Source: Smallanthus sonchifolius
Lineage: Eukaryota; Streptophyta; Magnoliopsida; Asterales; Asteraceae
Reading direction: 5' to 3'
DNA length: 64,000 nt
Assembly (NCBI GenBank): GCA_023525975.1
Contig: CM042023.1
Location: 20,819,501 to 20,883,500, forward strand
In this document: piece after piece, positions 1-10,697 of the stretch
Position numbering within the stretch: the first letter of the stretch is position 1
How the letters are laid out: each line of letters opens with the position of its first letter
Translations under genes and position numbers: made by a program
The notes under the pieces: model-generated
Told to the model about the DNA's origin: nothing
Database searches by the model: none
Seen by the model: the letters and a program-made list of their open reading frames with translations, nothing else

Positions 1-45
1 ACGACAACCGGAAAAAAAGGAAGAAAGATAAATATGAAATATAGT

Positions 46-302
46 GTTTCATGTGTGACAAGTTTGGTCACTTTGCCTCTACTTGTCCAGAACGGAAGAG
101 GGGCCAAGAAGCAAATTTAGCTGAGGCGGAAGAGCTAGATCCGTCTCTGTTTATGATGAGTTGCATGAATGGGACGGTTTACCTGAACGAGCAAAATGTG
201 ATTTCAAAGAAATTCGAATATGAGCATATGGAGGAGAATTTGTGGTATTTAGATAACGGAGCATCAAACCACATGACGGGAAAAAAAATCATACTTTTCT
301 AA
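46..302 (+). pseudogene. copia gag zinc knuckle and protease remnant
   Basis: A CX2CX4HX4C zinc knuckle (C-FM-C, H, C) lies at 46-87, in frame with a protease active-site segment YLDNGASNHMTG near 245-280. The usual DSGAS is DNGAS here, so the residue after the catalytic Asp has changed. The frame closes at 302. In copia elements this region encodes the nucleic-acid-binding end of Gag followed by the aspartic protease that matures the polyprotein. Dead fragment. Confidence 0.85.
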
Positions 303-800
303 GTTGAATGAACCGGTAACGGATAAGGTTTGTTTTTAGGATGATTCATGTGTTAATATTGCGGGTAAAGGCTCGATTTTAAAACCGGTGAACATAGACT
401 CTTGACGGACGTTTATTATATTCCGAGCCTTCGAAGCAATATAATAAGTTTGGGGCAAGTTACTGAAACGGTGTACAAAGTTGTTATGAAGGACGAGTTA
501 TGTTAGTATACAATAAGGCGAGAATGCTAGTGATGAGGGCCTTTCGTTCGAGGAACTGATTGTACAGGATCAAATTATCAGTTGGTTATCTGGTTTGCTT
601 ACTATAGAAGATTGACGATCCAGTTTGGCTTTGGCACATCCGTCTAGAGCATCTTAACTTTGAGTCAATAAAGAAGCTTAGCACCAAAGGAATGGTACGT
701 GGCATGCCTCATATTATTAATCCTACTAACGTTTGTGATTCATGTTTGACAGGGAAACAAACTCAAAAATCATAATTGAAACAAGCAAGTTATTAGGCTA

Positions 801-1116
801 CAAGACCACTTGAGTTGTTACGGTGATCTTTGTGGCCCAATTACACCTTCTACATCGACGGGAAATAGGTACATGTTTTCGATTGTTGATGGCCTCGCAT
901 GCTATATATGGTGTTTCTTTCAAAAAACGAAAGACCAAGCATTCGAGGAGTTCAAGGTTGAAAAAGACAGGGTTAAAGATTGGCACGTTTAGAACCGATC
1001 GTGGAGGAGAATTCACATCAACCGAGTTTAATGATTGGTGTGAGTTGCAAGCAATTCGGAGGCATCTTACGGCTCCTTATTCACCTCAACAAAACGGGGT
1101 GGTAGAGAGATGAAAT
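801..1116 (+). pseudogene. copia integrase core remnant
   Basis: Two overlapping frames give GDLCGPI, then FRTDRGGEF, then PQQNGVVER. These are the D, D and E blocks of the retroviral-type integrase core (rve). A stop follows directly after the glutamate block and at least one frameshift lies near 970-1000. The piece at 1393-1746 continues with the post-integrase linker (KAFRMYDPVSRKIY) and a low-complexity Ser/Thr/Ala stretch. Confidence 0.85.
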
Positions 1117-2029
1117 CAGATTGTAATTGGTATGGTACGGTGCATGGTGAAACAAATGGAAGTGCCTCAAAAATTTTGGGGTGAAGTAACTAAGCATGTG
1201 GTTTATGTCTTAACCGGAGTCGAACTAAAGCGGTTATTTCAAAGACACCATATGACATATTACTGAACCGGAAGCCTAATTGGAGTATCTAAGAGTATTC
1301 AGATGTGTGGATTTTGCGGCTTAACACAAGGTTAATCAACAAAAGTTAGACGACAGAGGAAAACCAATGGTTTATTTTGGTACTAAACCGTTTTGAAGGC
1401 ATTTCGTATGTATGATCCGGTTTCAAGGAAAATCTATATACGAAGAACTGCTTATTGTATTGAAAATCAAAGTTGGCCATGGGATCGAAAAGAGACTGAA
1501 GTTGAAAATTTTGTTATTCAGTTTTACTCTGAATCTGAACCAGACTCCAATCAGCTTAGCAAAGGATTGGGACCTACTCCGAAAGGTGATACAGGGCATG
1601 CACCTGAGCCCGACACATCAACGGCAGTCACATCGCTACTGCCATCTGCGGCGGCAGTAGGTAGTTCGCCGACGACAGTGGTGGCAGTTAACTCGCCGGC
1701 TGCGACGACGGCTGGTTCATTAACAGGGGGTGGAAACGGTGGTTGAGCCAACCACACTGCGTTGATCATCGAGACCGAAAGCAATTGCACTAAAATTCAA
1801 TGATTTTGTGATTCAAGATGGAGTAAATCGAGGAGAATCCAAGGAATTGTTACTAGTTACAGATGACGAACTGACATGTTACTCCCAAGAAAAAGGTAAC
1901 AAGTTTTGGGCGAAAGCAATGCAAGTTGAGTTAGAAACTATAGAAAAAATAAAATAAAACGTGGACTCTAACGTAACTTCCGGCGAATCATAAGCCCATA
2001 TGTCTTAAATGGGTATATAAATTGAAGCG

Positions 2030-2853
2030 AGATGCAACGGGGAAAATTGTGAAGTATGAAGCAAGACTCGTCGTGAAAGGCTATGTTAGCAACACATTAT
2101 TGACTTTCACGAGGTCTTTGCTCTGGTGACTCGAATGGAGAAGGTTCATCTCTTACTCGCTATTGTAGCTCGAGAGGGGTGGCAAGTTCACCATTTGGAT
2201 GTAAAATCTGCGTTCTTACATGGTGACTTGAAGGAGGAGGTATATGTTAGTCCACCAAGGGGCTTTATTAAGAAAGGGCATGAAGACAAAGTATATCGGT
2301 TATCTAAAGCATTGTACGGCCTCCGTCAAGCTTCTCGAGCTTGGAATCTCAAGCTCGACGATACATTGAAGTCTCTTGGTTATACACGCTGCCTTCAAGA
2401 ACAAGCTATTTATATGAAGCACGTGGAAGACAGTTTGATAATCACAGGTGTTTATGTTGATGACCTATTGTTACAAGTTCTAGCATAAAAAAATCGAAGA
2501 ATTCAAAAGGCAAATGGAGGCGCAATTTGAGATGAGTGATTTGGGAATGCTATCTTATTATCTTGGAATTGAGGTTATTCAAGATGACTCGGGTGTTTCT
2601 ATCAAGCAAGGAGCGTATGCCAAGAAGATTTTGACTGAAGCGTGTGTGTTGGATTGTAACCTGACATAGTTTCCTTTGGAACAGGGAATGAAATTAACCA
2701 AGGATGAAGATGGTATGCCGGTGGATGCTACGGGGTATAGAAGACCGGTTGGGTGTCTTCGATATTTGTTGCACATGAGACCCGACTTATCTTATTTGGT
2801 TGAAATTGCAAGCTGATATATGCAATCTCTAAAGGAGTCACAAGTGGTAGCAA
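2030..2853 (+). pseudogene. copia reverse transcriptase remnant
   Basis: The segment includes LDVKSAFLHGDLKEEVY, ALYGLRQASRAWN and the catalytic YVDDLLL (about 2453-2473), all typical of copia reverse transcriptase (RVT_2). A frameshift follows YVDD. The next frame gives MSDLGMLSYYLGIEV and the thumb region, with a stop near 2668. The similarity ends at about 2853, where it meets the TC terminus of a Helitron. RNase H and the 3' LTR are absent. Confidence 0.88.
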
Positions 2854-3317
2854 TCCTTATTTTAATAAATCACTAACTATTATATCACTTGTCATTTTTC
2901 TGTGCACCCAATTTTGATTTTCACGTCTCTCTCTCCTTCTTACAATCAACCCTTTTGATTCCTAAAATTACTCATATAATTTCATCAATTAATTTTCATT
3001 CGGTCTTCAATTTCTTTTTTTTTTTATGTACCCAAATGAATTTAAAAAGAGTGTAGGAACTTTATAGTTTGTAAGAAAATTGATTATTAATTGTCCATAT
3101 CCATTAGTTAACAACTTTGTTTAATTCTAATTTATGATGACTTTGAAAACATGAATACAAACACTTGTAAATAATTAGCTACAAAATGTGAGTTATTTCT
3201 TGAACCAGTATTGAAATGTGAAGTCTTAATGTACCAGTAATGAAAAATATATCAATGTATTATAAATTATATTATTTTAATAATTTATTCCGTGTAATAC
3301 ACGAGTTTGTAACCTGA
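2854..3317 (+). mobile_element. Short non-autonomous Helitron (A)
   Basis: The 3' end is the supported part: a hairpin CGTGTAATACACG at 3291-3303 followed about 10 bases later by CTGA (CTRR), with T as the next base. It closely resembles the 3' end of the neighbouring Helitron at 5781-5809. The 5' end is proposed at TCCTTATTTTAATAAATC, because it starts with TC after an A and sits exactly where copia similarity stops. No coding region is seen. Confidence 0.6.
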
Positions 3318-5809
3318 TCTATAGTAATAAATGAAAATAATGTTGGACACGTCCTTTTTCTATGGCATCTGAGAATGACTTTTCCCGCCTAATTGTAAGA
3401 CCCGGTATTGTTGACACGCGGATCTAATCAAATACTTGACCCGAACTCCTTTCCTAATTGTATTCTCTGCCCTACGAGGCTACGTCTATTCTCCTTCCTC
3501 CTCTCTCAAAACCCTAAAACTTTCCCCCCCATCTCGCCTCCTCCGGCGGTGCTTCGTGATTCCATCACAGTGGTATGTACAAGTTTTGTTCCTCATACCA
3601 CATATTGTTGTTATTGCAACTGTTAATCTACAACATATGATATGCTCGATTATTGCAACTTTTAATCAATCCTTGCTTCTGATCTCTCAATAATTTTGAT
3701 CTATTTTTTTTTTATTTTTTTAAATATGAATATTAATAAAATGGCAACGATTTGAAATTGTCTCCCCGCGTTACCGTCGGCAATCCACACAGATTCCCTG
3801 AGATTCTCTCTGGCGGCACTGTCCGACTACTTCTAAGGTGCTCCATTTGGACTTTTTAGGTTTTAGTTTTTACTTAATTGCTTAATTATGCATAATCACA
3901 TACATATGCACAATCCATGGATGATTCTTCTGTGTAATTGTTGTTCGCTATTATATGAAATTGTGTTTTTTTTGCTTACTCATGTAGAAGAAACATATAG
4001 AATGCTATAAAGTTGATGATTTCATGTTAAGTGATTGTGATCCCTATGATTTTTTTCAATCCCTAATTTTAATTGGTCATAATGGTGTTCTGCAACTGGA
4101 ATTGATAGAGTTTTTATAGTCTAATAATAAAATGCATAAATGTTCTACATTAAAGTACTTCAAACTAAAATTTGTTGAGCTTTGTATTTTTATTAATTTC
4201 TTTACTTGGGAGAGTAGAATAGTTCACATTAATGCTACATGGTGGAGAGGTTGGTTCCACCTGCATTGCATATACATAACCTCATGGATCTACTGTAAAA
4301 GTTAATCACATTAAAAACATATGCAAGTTTGACTACATGTACCCAATTTAGAAATCATATTTGTTATAAATTTGTAGATTTTAGCATGCTTTCTTGGAAA
4401 CATATGTTAAATCCAATCTGTTATTTTGTGTGTGCATTGAGGGCTTGAGCGCAGGTGGGGTTAAGAGGTGTTCGTGTAGTGGTGGTATACGGTACATTTA
4501 TTCATGTGTTTCATTTCGTGTAGAGTGTGTTGTTCTTCTGTGGGGGTCCATGTTGTGTTTTCAGGTCTCAAAGATGACTTTTGGTTACAGCTGGTTAGTT
4601 ATGTATTTGTACCTTGGTGTAATGTAGAAAAATTCTCATTCAACATGTTTTTTTATGTCAAATGGTATAGTGAAACTAAATATAAAGAGTTGGGTGGTGT
4701 TTATAAAAAAAGTTAATTAATTGAGTGGCTTCCTTATACATTATCACTTCTTTATGCAACAAAAGTGAGTTATTTTTCCTTATTAGGTTGTGGAAGTTGC
4801 TACAAGTCTAGATGCTGCTGCAAGGCCTGTGAGTGAACTTTTCAGGTCATGTGCTAAAAGGTATATCCAAGAAGAAATAATTGCAATTGCCTTCCTTTTT
4901 ATAGTTTATGTTAGAAGTGCTGCTTTTGACCCTTTTACTGATGAATATTTATCTCAACGGGTCAAATAAAAAAACTTAACAAAAATAAAACGGGTCAATT
5001 AGTATTGATAATTGCACACACAATTTAAGATTGGAGGATACAAAGACATAAAATTGGCTAGATTCTTATTATATCTCATAAAATTACAGCATGCACTAAA
5101 AATGGATTAGATTGATGATCTTTTTTAATAAGGTTTCAAATTAGACTTCAGGGGTGTTTGGATGCATGACTAAATATTCTATTCTGATATCAAGTTGCAA
5201 TTTTTAGTTTTAGTTTATGGCAAAACAGATTATGTTTATGATTATAATAATCAGATTATATATGATAAAGATTATCATATTTTGGAAGAGGTAGGAACTA
5301 GGAATTAGCTGTGATTATGGAGCTATATGTAAAATTAACTAACTGTCCCTGAAATGTTTTTTGTGTAAGTCATTCCGAGTGTGGTGTGGGGTCCAGAACA
5401 GGCAGTGGGGAATTGGGAAATATCCAATTAGCTGCTAATGGAAAAGCATCGGTTACACAGATGGAACTGAGTTTTGTTTAATCTTAAAAACTGATTCGTT
5501 TAAGACTTTAAGCTAACATCTGTCGAATAAGGGTATATAATTAATTTCACTACTTGTAATTGTAGGTTATGACAGTGTCTACAGGAGAACTGTTACCTGC
5601 AAATTCCATGATGGCGTTGATAATCTTGTAGAGCTTGGTTATTTGAATGAGCCATCAGTTTTATATAATCTCCAGCATAGATATCACCGTGATGTAATTT
5701 ATGTATGTGTATTCCTCCGTCTTATTTCAATCATAAAAAGTATTTAGAGATTTATGAATTATATCAATTTCATTATTCAACCCGTGTAATACACGGGTTT
5801 CTAACCTAG
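3318..5809 (+). mobile_element. Helitron (B) carrying captured gene fragments
   Basis: The 5' end is TCTATAGTAATAAATG, directly after the CTGA end of Helitron A. The 3' end is the hairpin CCCGTGTAATACACGGG (5781-5797) plus TTTCTAAC and CTAG (5806-5809), followed by T. Insertion between A and T, no target duplication, TC start and hairpin-CTRR end all match Helitrons. No Rep/helicase is encoded, so it is non-autonomous. Inside are host-like pieces: a 5'-UTR-like pyrimidine-rich stretch with a possible short exon (about 3430-3570), an unrecognised exon-like piece (about 4790-4860) and a myosin exon (5566-5702). Confidence 0.78.
5566..5702 (+). pseudogene. Captured exon of a class VIII-like myosin heavy chain
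   Basis: The piece is bounded by a splice acceptor (TTGTAG, 5560-5565) and a donor (GTATGT from 5703). It reads VMTVSTGELLPAN and, after a small deletion and frame change, VDNLVELGYLNEPSVLYNL followed by HRYHRDVIY. This is the junction of the N-terminal SH3-like part and the start of the motor domain of plant class VIII myosins, which have a nearly identical LNEPSVL block. The rest of the motor is absent, so it cannot make myosin. It is best explained as capture by the surrounding Helitron. Confidence 0.72.
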
Positions 5810-6151
5810 TAGTTTTTTAAAACACAATCACTTATCTTGTTTATTCATAATGTATTTTAAATTTAAATATATTGCCAAATTAGTGGCTAATTGATGGACA
5901 AGCCACTTTAGCCATCTTACCATATTCACAATCTCATCATCCACGAACCACGATACCACATAATCTTCTTTTATTAAGATTTGCATTCAATGCCGAAGCA
6001 TACTCAAAATCACCATATATATAGTCTTGTGCACTGGTGACGGAACTATAACCTCTTAATTAGTGGTATATAGTTTTCTCTTTACTGATAATAATTCAGA
6101 GATCAAACTCATGTTTTCTTAAAAAAATTCAGGTGTAACAAACGAAAACGT
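5810..6151. other. Unassigned AT-rich interval
   Basis: No coding region, terminal repeat or recognised motif was found here. Confidence 0.5.
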
Positions 6152-6516
6152 TGTTAGGAATTCTGGTGACTGGGACCGATTAACTCCTTAACCCCCTTGG
6201 TTCCGTTGATGTGGCACTGAGAACTCGTAGATATGACTTTCGATACAACACCCCCACTCATCTCATATTCGGTTACCTTTTATTACGTTCTTTTCTTTTG
6301 TTTGGTTGCGTTGGTAATGACATATTGAATTGGCAGGTTTAGTTATTCGGCAAACACCCAAACACCTTTATTATACTCGAGAAACTCTCTCAAAACTTGA
6401 ATACAATGAATAACCTTAACACGGCATTTATATAGACTAACCTAGACGCATTAGACTATGATTAGGAAAGCTAAACAAAAGGGATTAATATTTAATATAA
6501 TCCTAAGTTCCTAACA
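6152..6516 (-). repeat. Possible solo LTR of a copia element
   Basis: The segment starts TGTTAGGAA and ends TTCCTAACA, symmetrical ends as in many copia LTRs. On the minus strand it has a TATATAAATG promoter-like box followed by a leader-like ATTCATTGTATTCAAG stretch. Flanking bases do not give a convincing 5-bp target duplication, so it may be truncated, or a small element with inverted ends. 6517-6869 shows nothing recognisable. Confidence 0.4.
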
Positions 6517-6869
6517 ACCTAAACCAACACATATTAGAAGTATTAGCTAGCTTAAAGACCCTTGCCTTGCACACCAAGTCTTTAACCAATTCGGCTTGTG
6601 CTTTGCACGCCAATCCTAGAAATTCTTCAACAGGTAACAGTTCGTTGGTGGTTTCTACTGATAGCGTCCGGTTGGGCAGGTTTCAACTGGTAGCGTTCTG
6701 TGATAAATTCAAAACATCTGATTACAAGAACATAAAACATTTTTGTTTGAATATGTAATTCAAGAAATATAATGATTATTATTTATTTTGAACTTTATTT
6801 CTAAACATCAAAGCTTTTTCATTTGTTTTTGAGTCGAAAGCCAAATTAAAAAAATAAATATTTTTGGTC

Positions 6870-7282
6870 CATAGATTTGGGAGGATCATGGATGCAGCTA
6901 TGCTGGCGTACAAAAAAATTATCAAGAACAAAAGGTTGTATAATGTTAGTTCATCTCATACTCCAGTTCTCCGCATTAATACTTGGAATAATCGCCAATG
7001 AGTCCCATGTCAATTGGTTTGGGAGGAGGGTGGTGGGTGGGTTTCCCCTGGAATGGTGGGAAGACTGGGTCACCAGCGCTGTCTGCGTTCGCGGGTGTGG
7101 GTGGCCTTTCGCCATTGGGTTTACCCGGGTGACCGAGATTATAGTATTCGTTGGTCGTTCAAAAAAAAATACTTGGAATAATCGGCTTATCGGCTGCTGG
7201 AAGTTTCACAACGATAGGGGGATCGACAATTTTTACAGCCTGCACTCATGGTTCGGCTTAGCATCCTTATTTCTATTTTTTT
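6870..7282 (+). pseudogene. Duplicated cytochrome b561 exon 3 fragment, broken
   Basis: The sequence matches the intact cytochrome b561 gene of this window from the last bases of its intron 2 (CATAGAT) through exon 3 to about LHSWFGLASLFLF, and stops before the exon 3 donor. Intron bases are included, so this is a genomic copy, not a processed one. A SINE-like insert splits it. The coding frame is damaged near the start (AAAAAAATT) and the other exons are missing. It cannot make a two-heme protein. 7285-7600 after it shows nothing recognisable. Confidence 0.85.
6995..7168 (+). mobile_element. SINE-like retroposon with 16-bp target duplication
   Basis: A 174-bp insert ends in a run of A and is flanked by perfect copies of ATACTTGGAATAATCG (6979-6994 and 7169-7184). 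It interrupts the duplicated cytochrome b561 exon. A long target duplication plus an A tail shows LINE-machinery retroposition. The body is GC-richer than its surroundings. No clear pol III A/B box pair was recognised, so it could be a SINE or another short retroposon. Confidence 0.75.
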
Positions 7283-7599
7283 GACCATGAGAACCCGTTA
7301 AGGAAACTATTAGTTTGATGGTTTTATTATGTTTTATGTGCATAATTTTACACGAGGTTGTTTTTCGTGAAGGTACAAGCTAATGATTAAGAAAGATGGA
7401 ATTGTGGTAGAACAAACTAATATATTCAATGAAATTTTCATTCCATCAAACATTAGATAAGTGCAGCACGTTTGCCATATTTTGATGGTGATTGTTGGTC
7501 ACAAATTGATGAAATATAAGTACGAAATTTGATGATGAAGAAAGTTCTGGAGGAAGATTGTGTATCAAGTCACGTGCTAAGCTAATCTTGATGGCCAAC

Positions 7600-7900
7600 G
7601 GACATAGGGATGGCAATGGGCAGAATTCAATTTGGTATTAGTAAATACTAAATAGTAATCAAAGTGTCATATCAGGTTGTAAAATTTGTGTCTCATACCT
7701 GTCAGGTATCGGTATGCCCGTTAGTTTGTTAAAAAAATACCCGTTGGGATTTCCAAGTATATTTCTTTTTTTTTACCATTGTAATTATTGTATAACTTTT
7801 ATTTATATATATAACAACTCTTTAAAATATGATACATAATATGCATGTGAGCGTTATCATAAATAAATAATATCATTATAAAAATACCCGTAGATCGACT
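7600..7900. repeat. Dispersed repeat, copy 1 (related to 46616-47110)
   Basis: The interval begins AGGGATGGCAATGGG and runs into an AT-rich body around TTTTACCATTGTAATTATTG. Long stretches recur with point differences at 46780-46930. The AGGGATGG start resembles terminal sequences of plant hAT-type small elements, but the right end was not found. 7900-8443 holds no recognised feature. Confidence 0.55.
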
Positions 7901-8443
7901 TGGTTTGCTTCTATTTTTTGTTTCTACACATTTCTGATCATGTTTAGATCTGATTTGGATTTGTTTTACATTACCATGTTCGGCTAAACTCTTATAGCCG
8001 TTCAAATTGAGATGATTTTTTGTTTGGTTTGAAGTTTTGGTTGATTTGCTTATAACTATGTCATTTGATGAAGTTTGTTACTTTGATCTTATTATGTATC
8101 TGGTTGTATGTTCATATTGTTTATAGGTCTGGTTTGTGTGGTCTTGTTGGTCTCTCTATGAAGTTATGTATGTTAGATTCAACTTGTACTATCTTTGGGT
8201 TTTATATCGGTCATAAATCTGAGGCTTGCCACCTTAGTCGGTAATATAACTTGTAAAACTTGTGAACTGTCTAAGGAATAGATCTGAATAAAAGAGTCTA
8301 GAAACTTGTAGGGTTTTCTTTGTTAACCTGATCACGGGCTGTAAATCGCTAGGGCGCTTATCTGTCCATATCTGATCAAGAGGCTTTAAGTCATGAGTGA
8401 GTAATAAAACTTGTTTCATGATATTAGGGTTTTAGTGTGTGTC

Positions 8444-9526
8444 TGATCGCTGTGTCAAGGTCAATCAAAAATATTTATAAAAACTACTACTTAGCTACCT
8501 TAGACTGTAGACAGGAAAGTAGGGTTGTCGAATCCACAGAGAACCAGTGGAGAATGCTATTCAAATCAAAACTATTCAACTACCTATTCAAATCAAAACT
8601 ATTCAACTACTACTAAAGTTTAAAACTTTATCAATTAAACTAATGTAATTTGTAAAAAGTAACGAACTTTAACTTTTGGAAAACTATTAGAGAAAAACGA
8701 CCACTCCGAGTTTCAGATTCAACAACACAAACACACAATTTTAGTTTTAAATCATATAGGAGATTACATAAACATAACCTTGTTTAACTGTTTAACCCAA
8801 CCACACAATAATCAATTCAATCACAAAATCAGATTATTCCCGATGTAAGAAAACCAAGAAACGATGATAGATGCGATAAATCGAAAACATGCAATTGTTC
8901 ATAAATCAAACACACAATTGAATTCAAAGAACTTAACAGGTTCACAAAACTTCAATCCAACCTGATTATCCACTAAAATCATACGAATACATGCATAAAT
9001 CGTTCACCCGGAGGGATCACGGAGAGCTTAGCCGCTCATAATTGTAGCAAACATCTCAAGAATCAATCTAGAACTTACAAGCATGAAGAATTAAGAACAA
9101 TTAAGCCAAGAATAATGAAAATCACCCCTAGGAACTTCTGAAATGGCTGGAGGAAGAGATTATTCGAGAATGGGAGTCCCTAAGGTATATAATTGAAATT
9201 AGGTTAAAATTACCGAAACACCCTTTCTTCGCGTGTCGCGAACATTTCTGGTTAGTCGGGGCCACTTTTCAAGCTCTTCGCGTGTCGCGAACTTTTCCAC
9301 CTCAGTCTTCGCGTGGCGCGAAGACTCCAATTTCCATGATTTTGACTTTTAAGCTTTGACTTCCTGAGCTTTGTGCCATTATTAATTTCTTCATATACTT
9401 CCACTCTTTAGGCACATTTATCCTGCAACACATCAAACTACAAAACATACATAAAACTGATTCGATAAACAAAACTAAACTATACAAAAAACGACATTTA
9501 TACACGAGATATTTAACCCTACATCA
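8444..9526 (-). mobile_element. Solo LTR of an Athila-like/Ty3 family
   Basis: A 1083-bp LTR lies on the minus strand. In plus-strand reading it begins TGATCGCTGTGTCAAGG and ends CCCTACATCA. It is flanked by identical 5-bp duplications GTGTC (8439-8443 and 9527-9531). Its U5 end matches the ends of the LTRs at 24988-26283 and 43809-44898 (GACACCGCGATCA in the sense direction), so it belongs to the same superfamily of elements. A perfect duplication with no internal region means LTR-LTR recombination removed the rest. No coding region. Confidence 0.88.
9228..9322. promoter_or_regulatory. Cluster of three CpG palindromes in the solo LTR
   Basis: Near-identical palindromes TTCGCGTGTCGCGAA, TTCGCGTGTCGCGAA and TTCGCGTGGCGCGAA lie at 9228-9242, 9277-9291 and 9308-9322 in otherwise AT-rich DNA. 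The same motif class recurs in the LTR at 43809-44898. They could bind a CpG-type transcription factor or be methylation foci; the role is inferred only. Confidence 0.5.
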
Positions 9527-9531
9527 GTGTC

Positions 9532-10010
9532 TATAACATTAATTCTCTGGTTTTGTGTGATTAACCCTAACGGGCTCTAATATGTTCTAGCACTTCACGC
9601 ACTATTTGATCCTTAATAACAAACTTTTAAAACAGTTTTCATAAGTAAAATCAATCTTGTTAGTCATTCCATATTGGATGATTCAAAGTCTAAACAGTTT
9701 TCTCTATATTCTGATTTTCACACGGTTCTTGAAATTCGTTATTTATTTCCTTTTGCAATCATTACTTCAGTAATCAAACCTTCTTTTCATCGGTTAAATA
9801 TTAAATAGGATTTAGTATCAGGAGCCAGCGTATCCATGGATTGATATCCGATTCAGCGTATCCACAGATTGATATCCGGTTCTTACCACTGTTATATTAC
9901 GATGTGATAGGTATACTTGCCTATACATGTGTAGTTTAGTCCTTTGATGATTACCTTTTAAAGCTAAACTCGTGCAATCATTTTCTCAAATAAAATATGT
10001 TACTATTTGC
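9532..10010. other. Unassigned interval with a short duplication
   Basis: There is no gene. Two imperfect copies of CAGCGTATCCA(C/T)(A/G)GATTGATATCCG lie side by side at about 9828-9880. Nothing else was recognised. Confidence 0.5.
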
Positions 10011-10375
10011 ACATGTCAGACCTCAACATCCTTCATCAATCGCCATTATTACGTGATTGTAGATGGAGCTACAACCAAGTCTCCATTTGAGGTAAACGCA
10101 GTACAATACAAGCATGCGTATTATCTTGCTAATGAGATATACCCTAGTTAGGAAACTTTTGTGAAATCGTTTGCTTATTGCACAATATGGTTTTGAAAAA
10201 AGAAGGTGCATTGATATGTCCTAAACATGGGATCGATCCTGCCACCGATGAAGAAGTAAATGATGATATTCTTAGGGAATTGCGTTGCCAGGAAACCAAC
10301 AATGCCCTACGATCGGATCTCGTGGAATATATTGCATACACCCACGTATTCAGTCTAGAAGATCTAGAACATTAG
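10011..10375 (+). pseudogene. PIF/Harbinger transposase C-terminal remnant
   Basis: Three frames give LNILHQSPLLRD, FEVNAVQYKHAYYLANEIYP with ETFVKSF after a stop, and LHNMVLKKEGALI ending NNALRSDLVEYIAY. These are blocks of the plant Harbinger-type DDE transposase (DDE_Tnp_4): the xNxLxxSPLFxD segment, the VNGxxYxxGYYLADGIYPxW segment, and the C-terminal LHNMIxxxEG and LRxDLVEHIW segments. The stretch between KSFAY and LHNM is deleted. It is a dead fragment without visible terminal repeats. Confidence 0.75.
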
Positions 10376-10427
10376 TTGTCTTTCCTTTTTTTATGTTTCT
10401 TATTTAGGTATTTTTTTATTAATAGAA

Positions 10428-10697
10428 CTAGGTTAGAAACCCGTCTTTTACATGGGTTGAATAAAAGAAATATTAAATTGTGATCTAAGAATTAATAAAA
10501 GAAAATATTAAACAGTTAGTAAGAAAATATTAAATAGTTCGTAATAAATAAAAATAAGCGGAAAATATAATTTTGGGCTTACAGAATTGTGATACATGGC
10601 GTAACTGGTTAGTTATTTATCAAGTATAGACTTTTCTAGATATTTTCTATATTATTAAACTAATTTTATAATTTTTGTATCAGTTATTATTTATTTA
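10428..10697 (-). mobile_element. Helitron 3' terminus on minus strand (C), extent uncertain
   Basis: On the minus strand the sequence reads a hairpin-like ACCCATGTAAAAGACGGGT, then TTTCTAAC and CTAG (10428-10431) followed by T. It is nearly the same as the ends of Helitrons A and B. The element must extend rightward past the Mutator-like insertion. A possible 5' end is the minus-strand TCTTTAATATAATAAAATA near 12322-12342, but the base before it is not the expected A. Only the 3' end is well supported. Confidence 0.5.

Larger units (their letters stand above)
1..2853 (+). mobile_element. Degenerate Ty1/copia element, 5' end outside window, no LTR seen
   Basis: Pieces of a copia polyprotein occur in the canonical order gag zinc knuckle, protease, integrase, reverse transcriptase, in several frames with many stops. 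No LTR, primer site or target duplication is visible. The left end is cut by the window. The right end stops in the reverse transcriptase C-terminal part, where the first Helitron begins. It is an old, dead copy. Copia identity is certain from domain order (integrase before reverse transcriptase); the lineage is not assigned. Confidence 0.93.

Noticed and set aside
4394..4716. Small open frames inside Helitron B
   Set aside because: No domain recognised; composition matches intron-like DNA between captured pieces.
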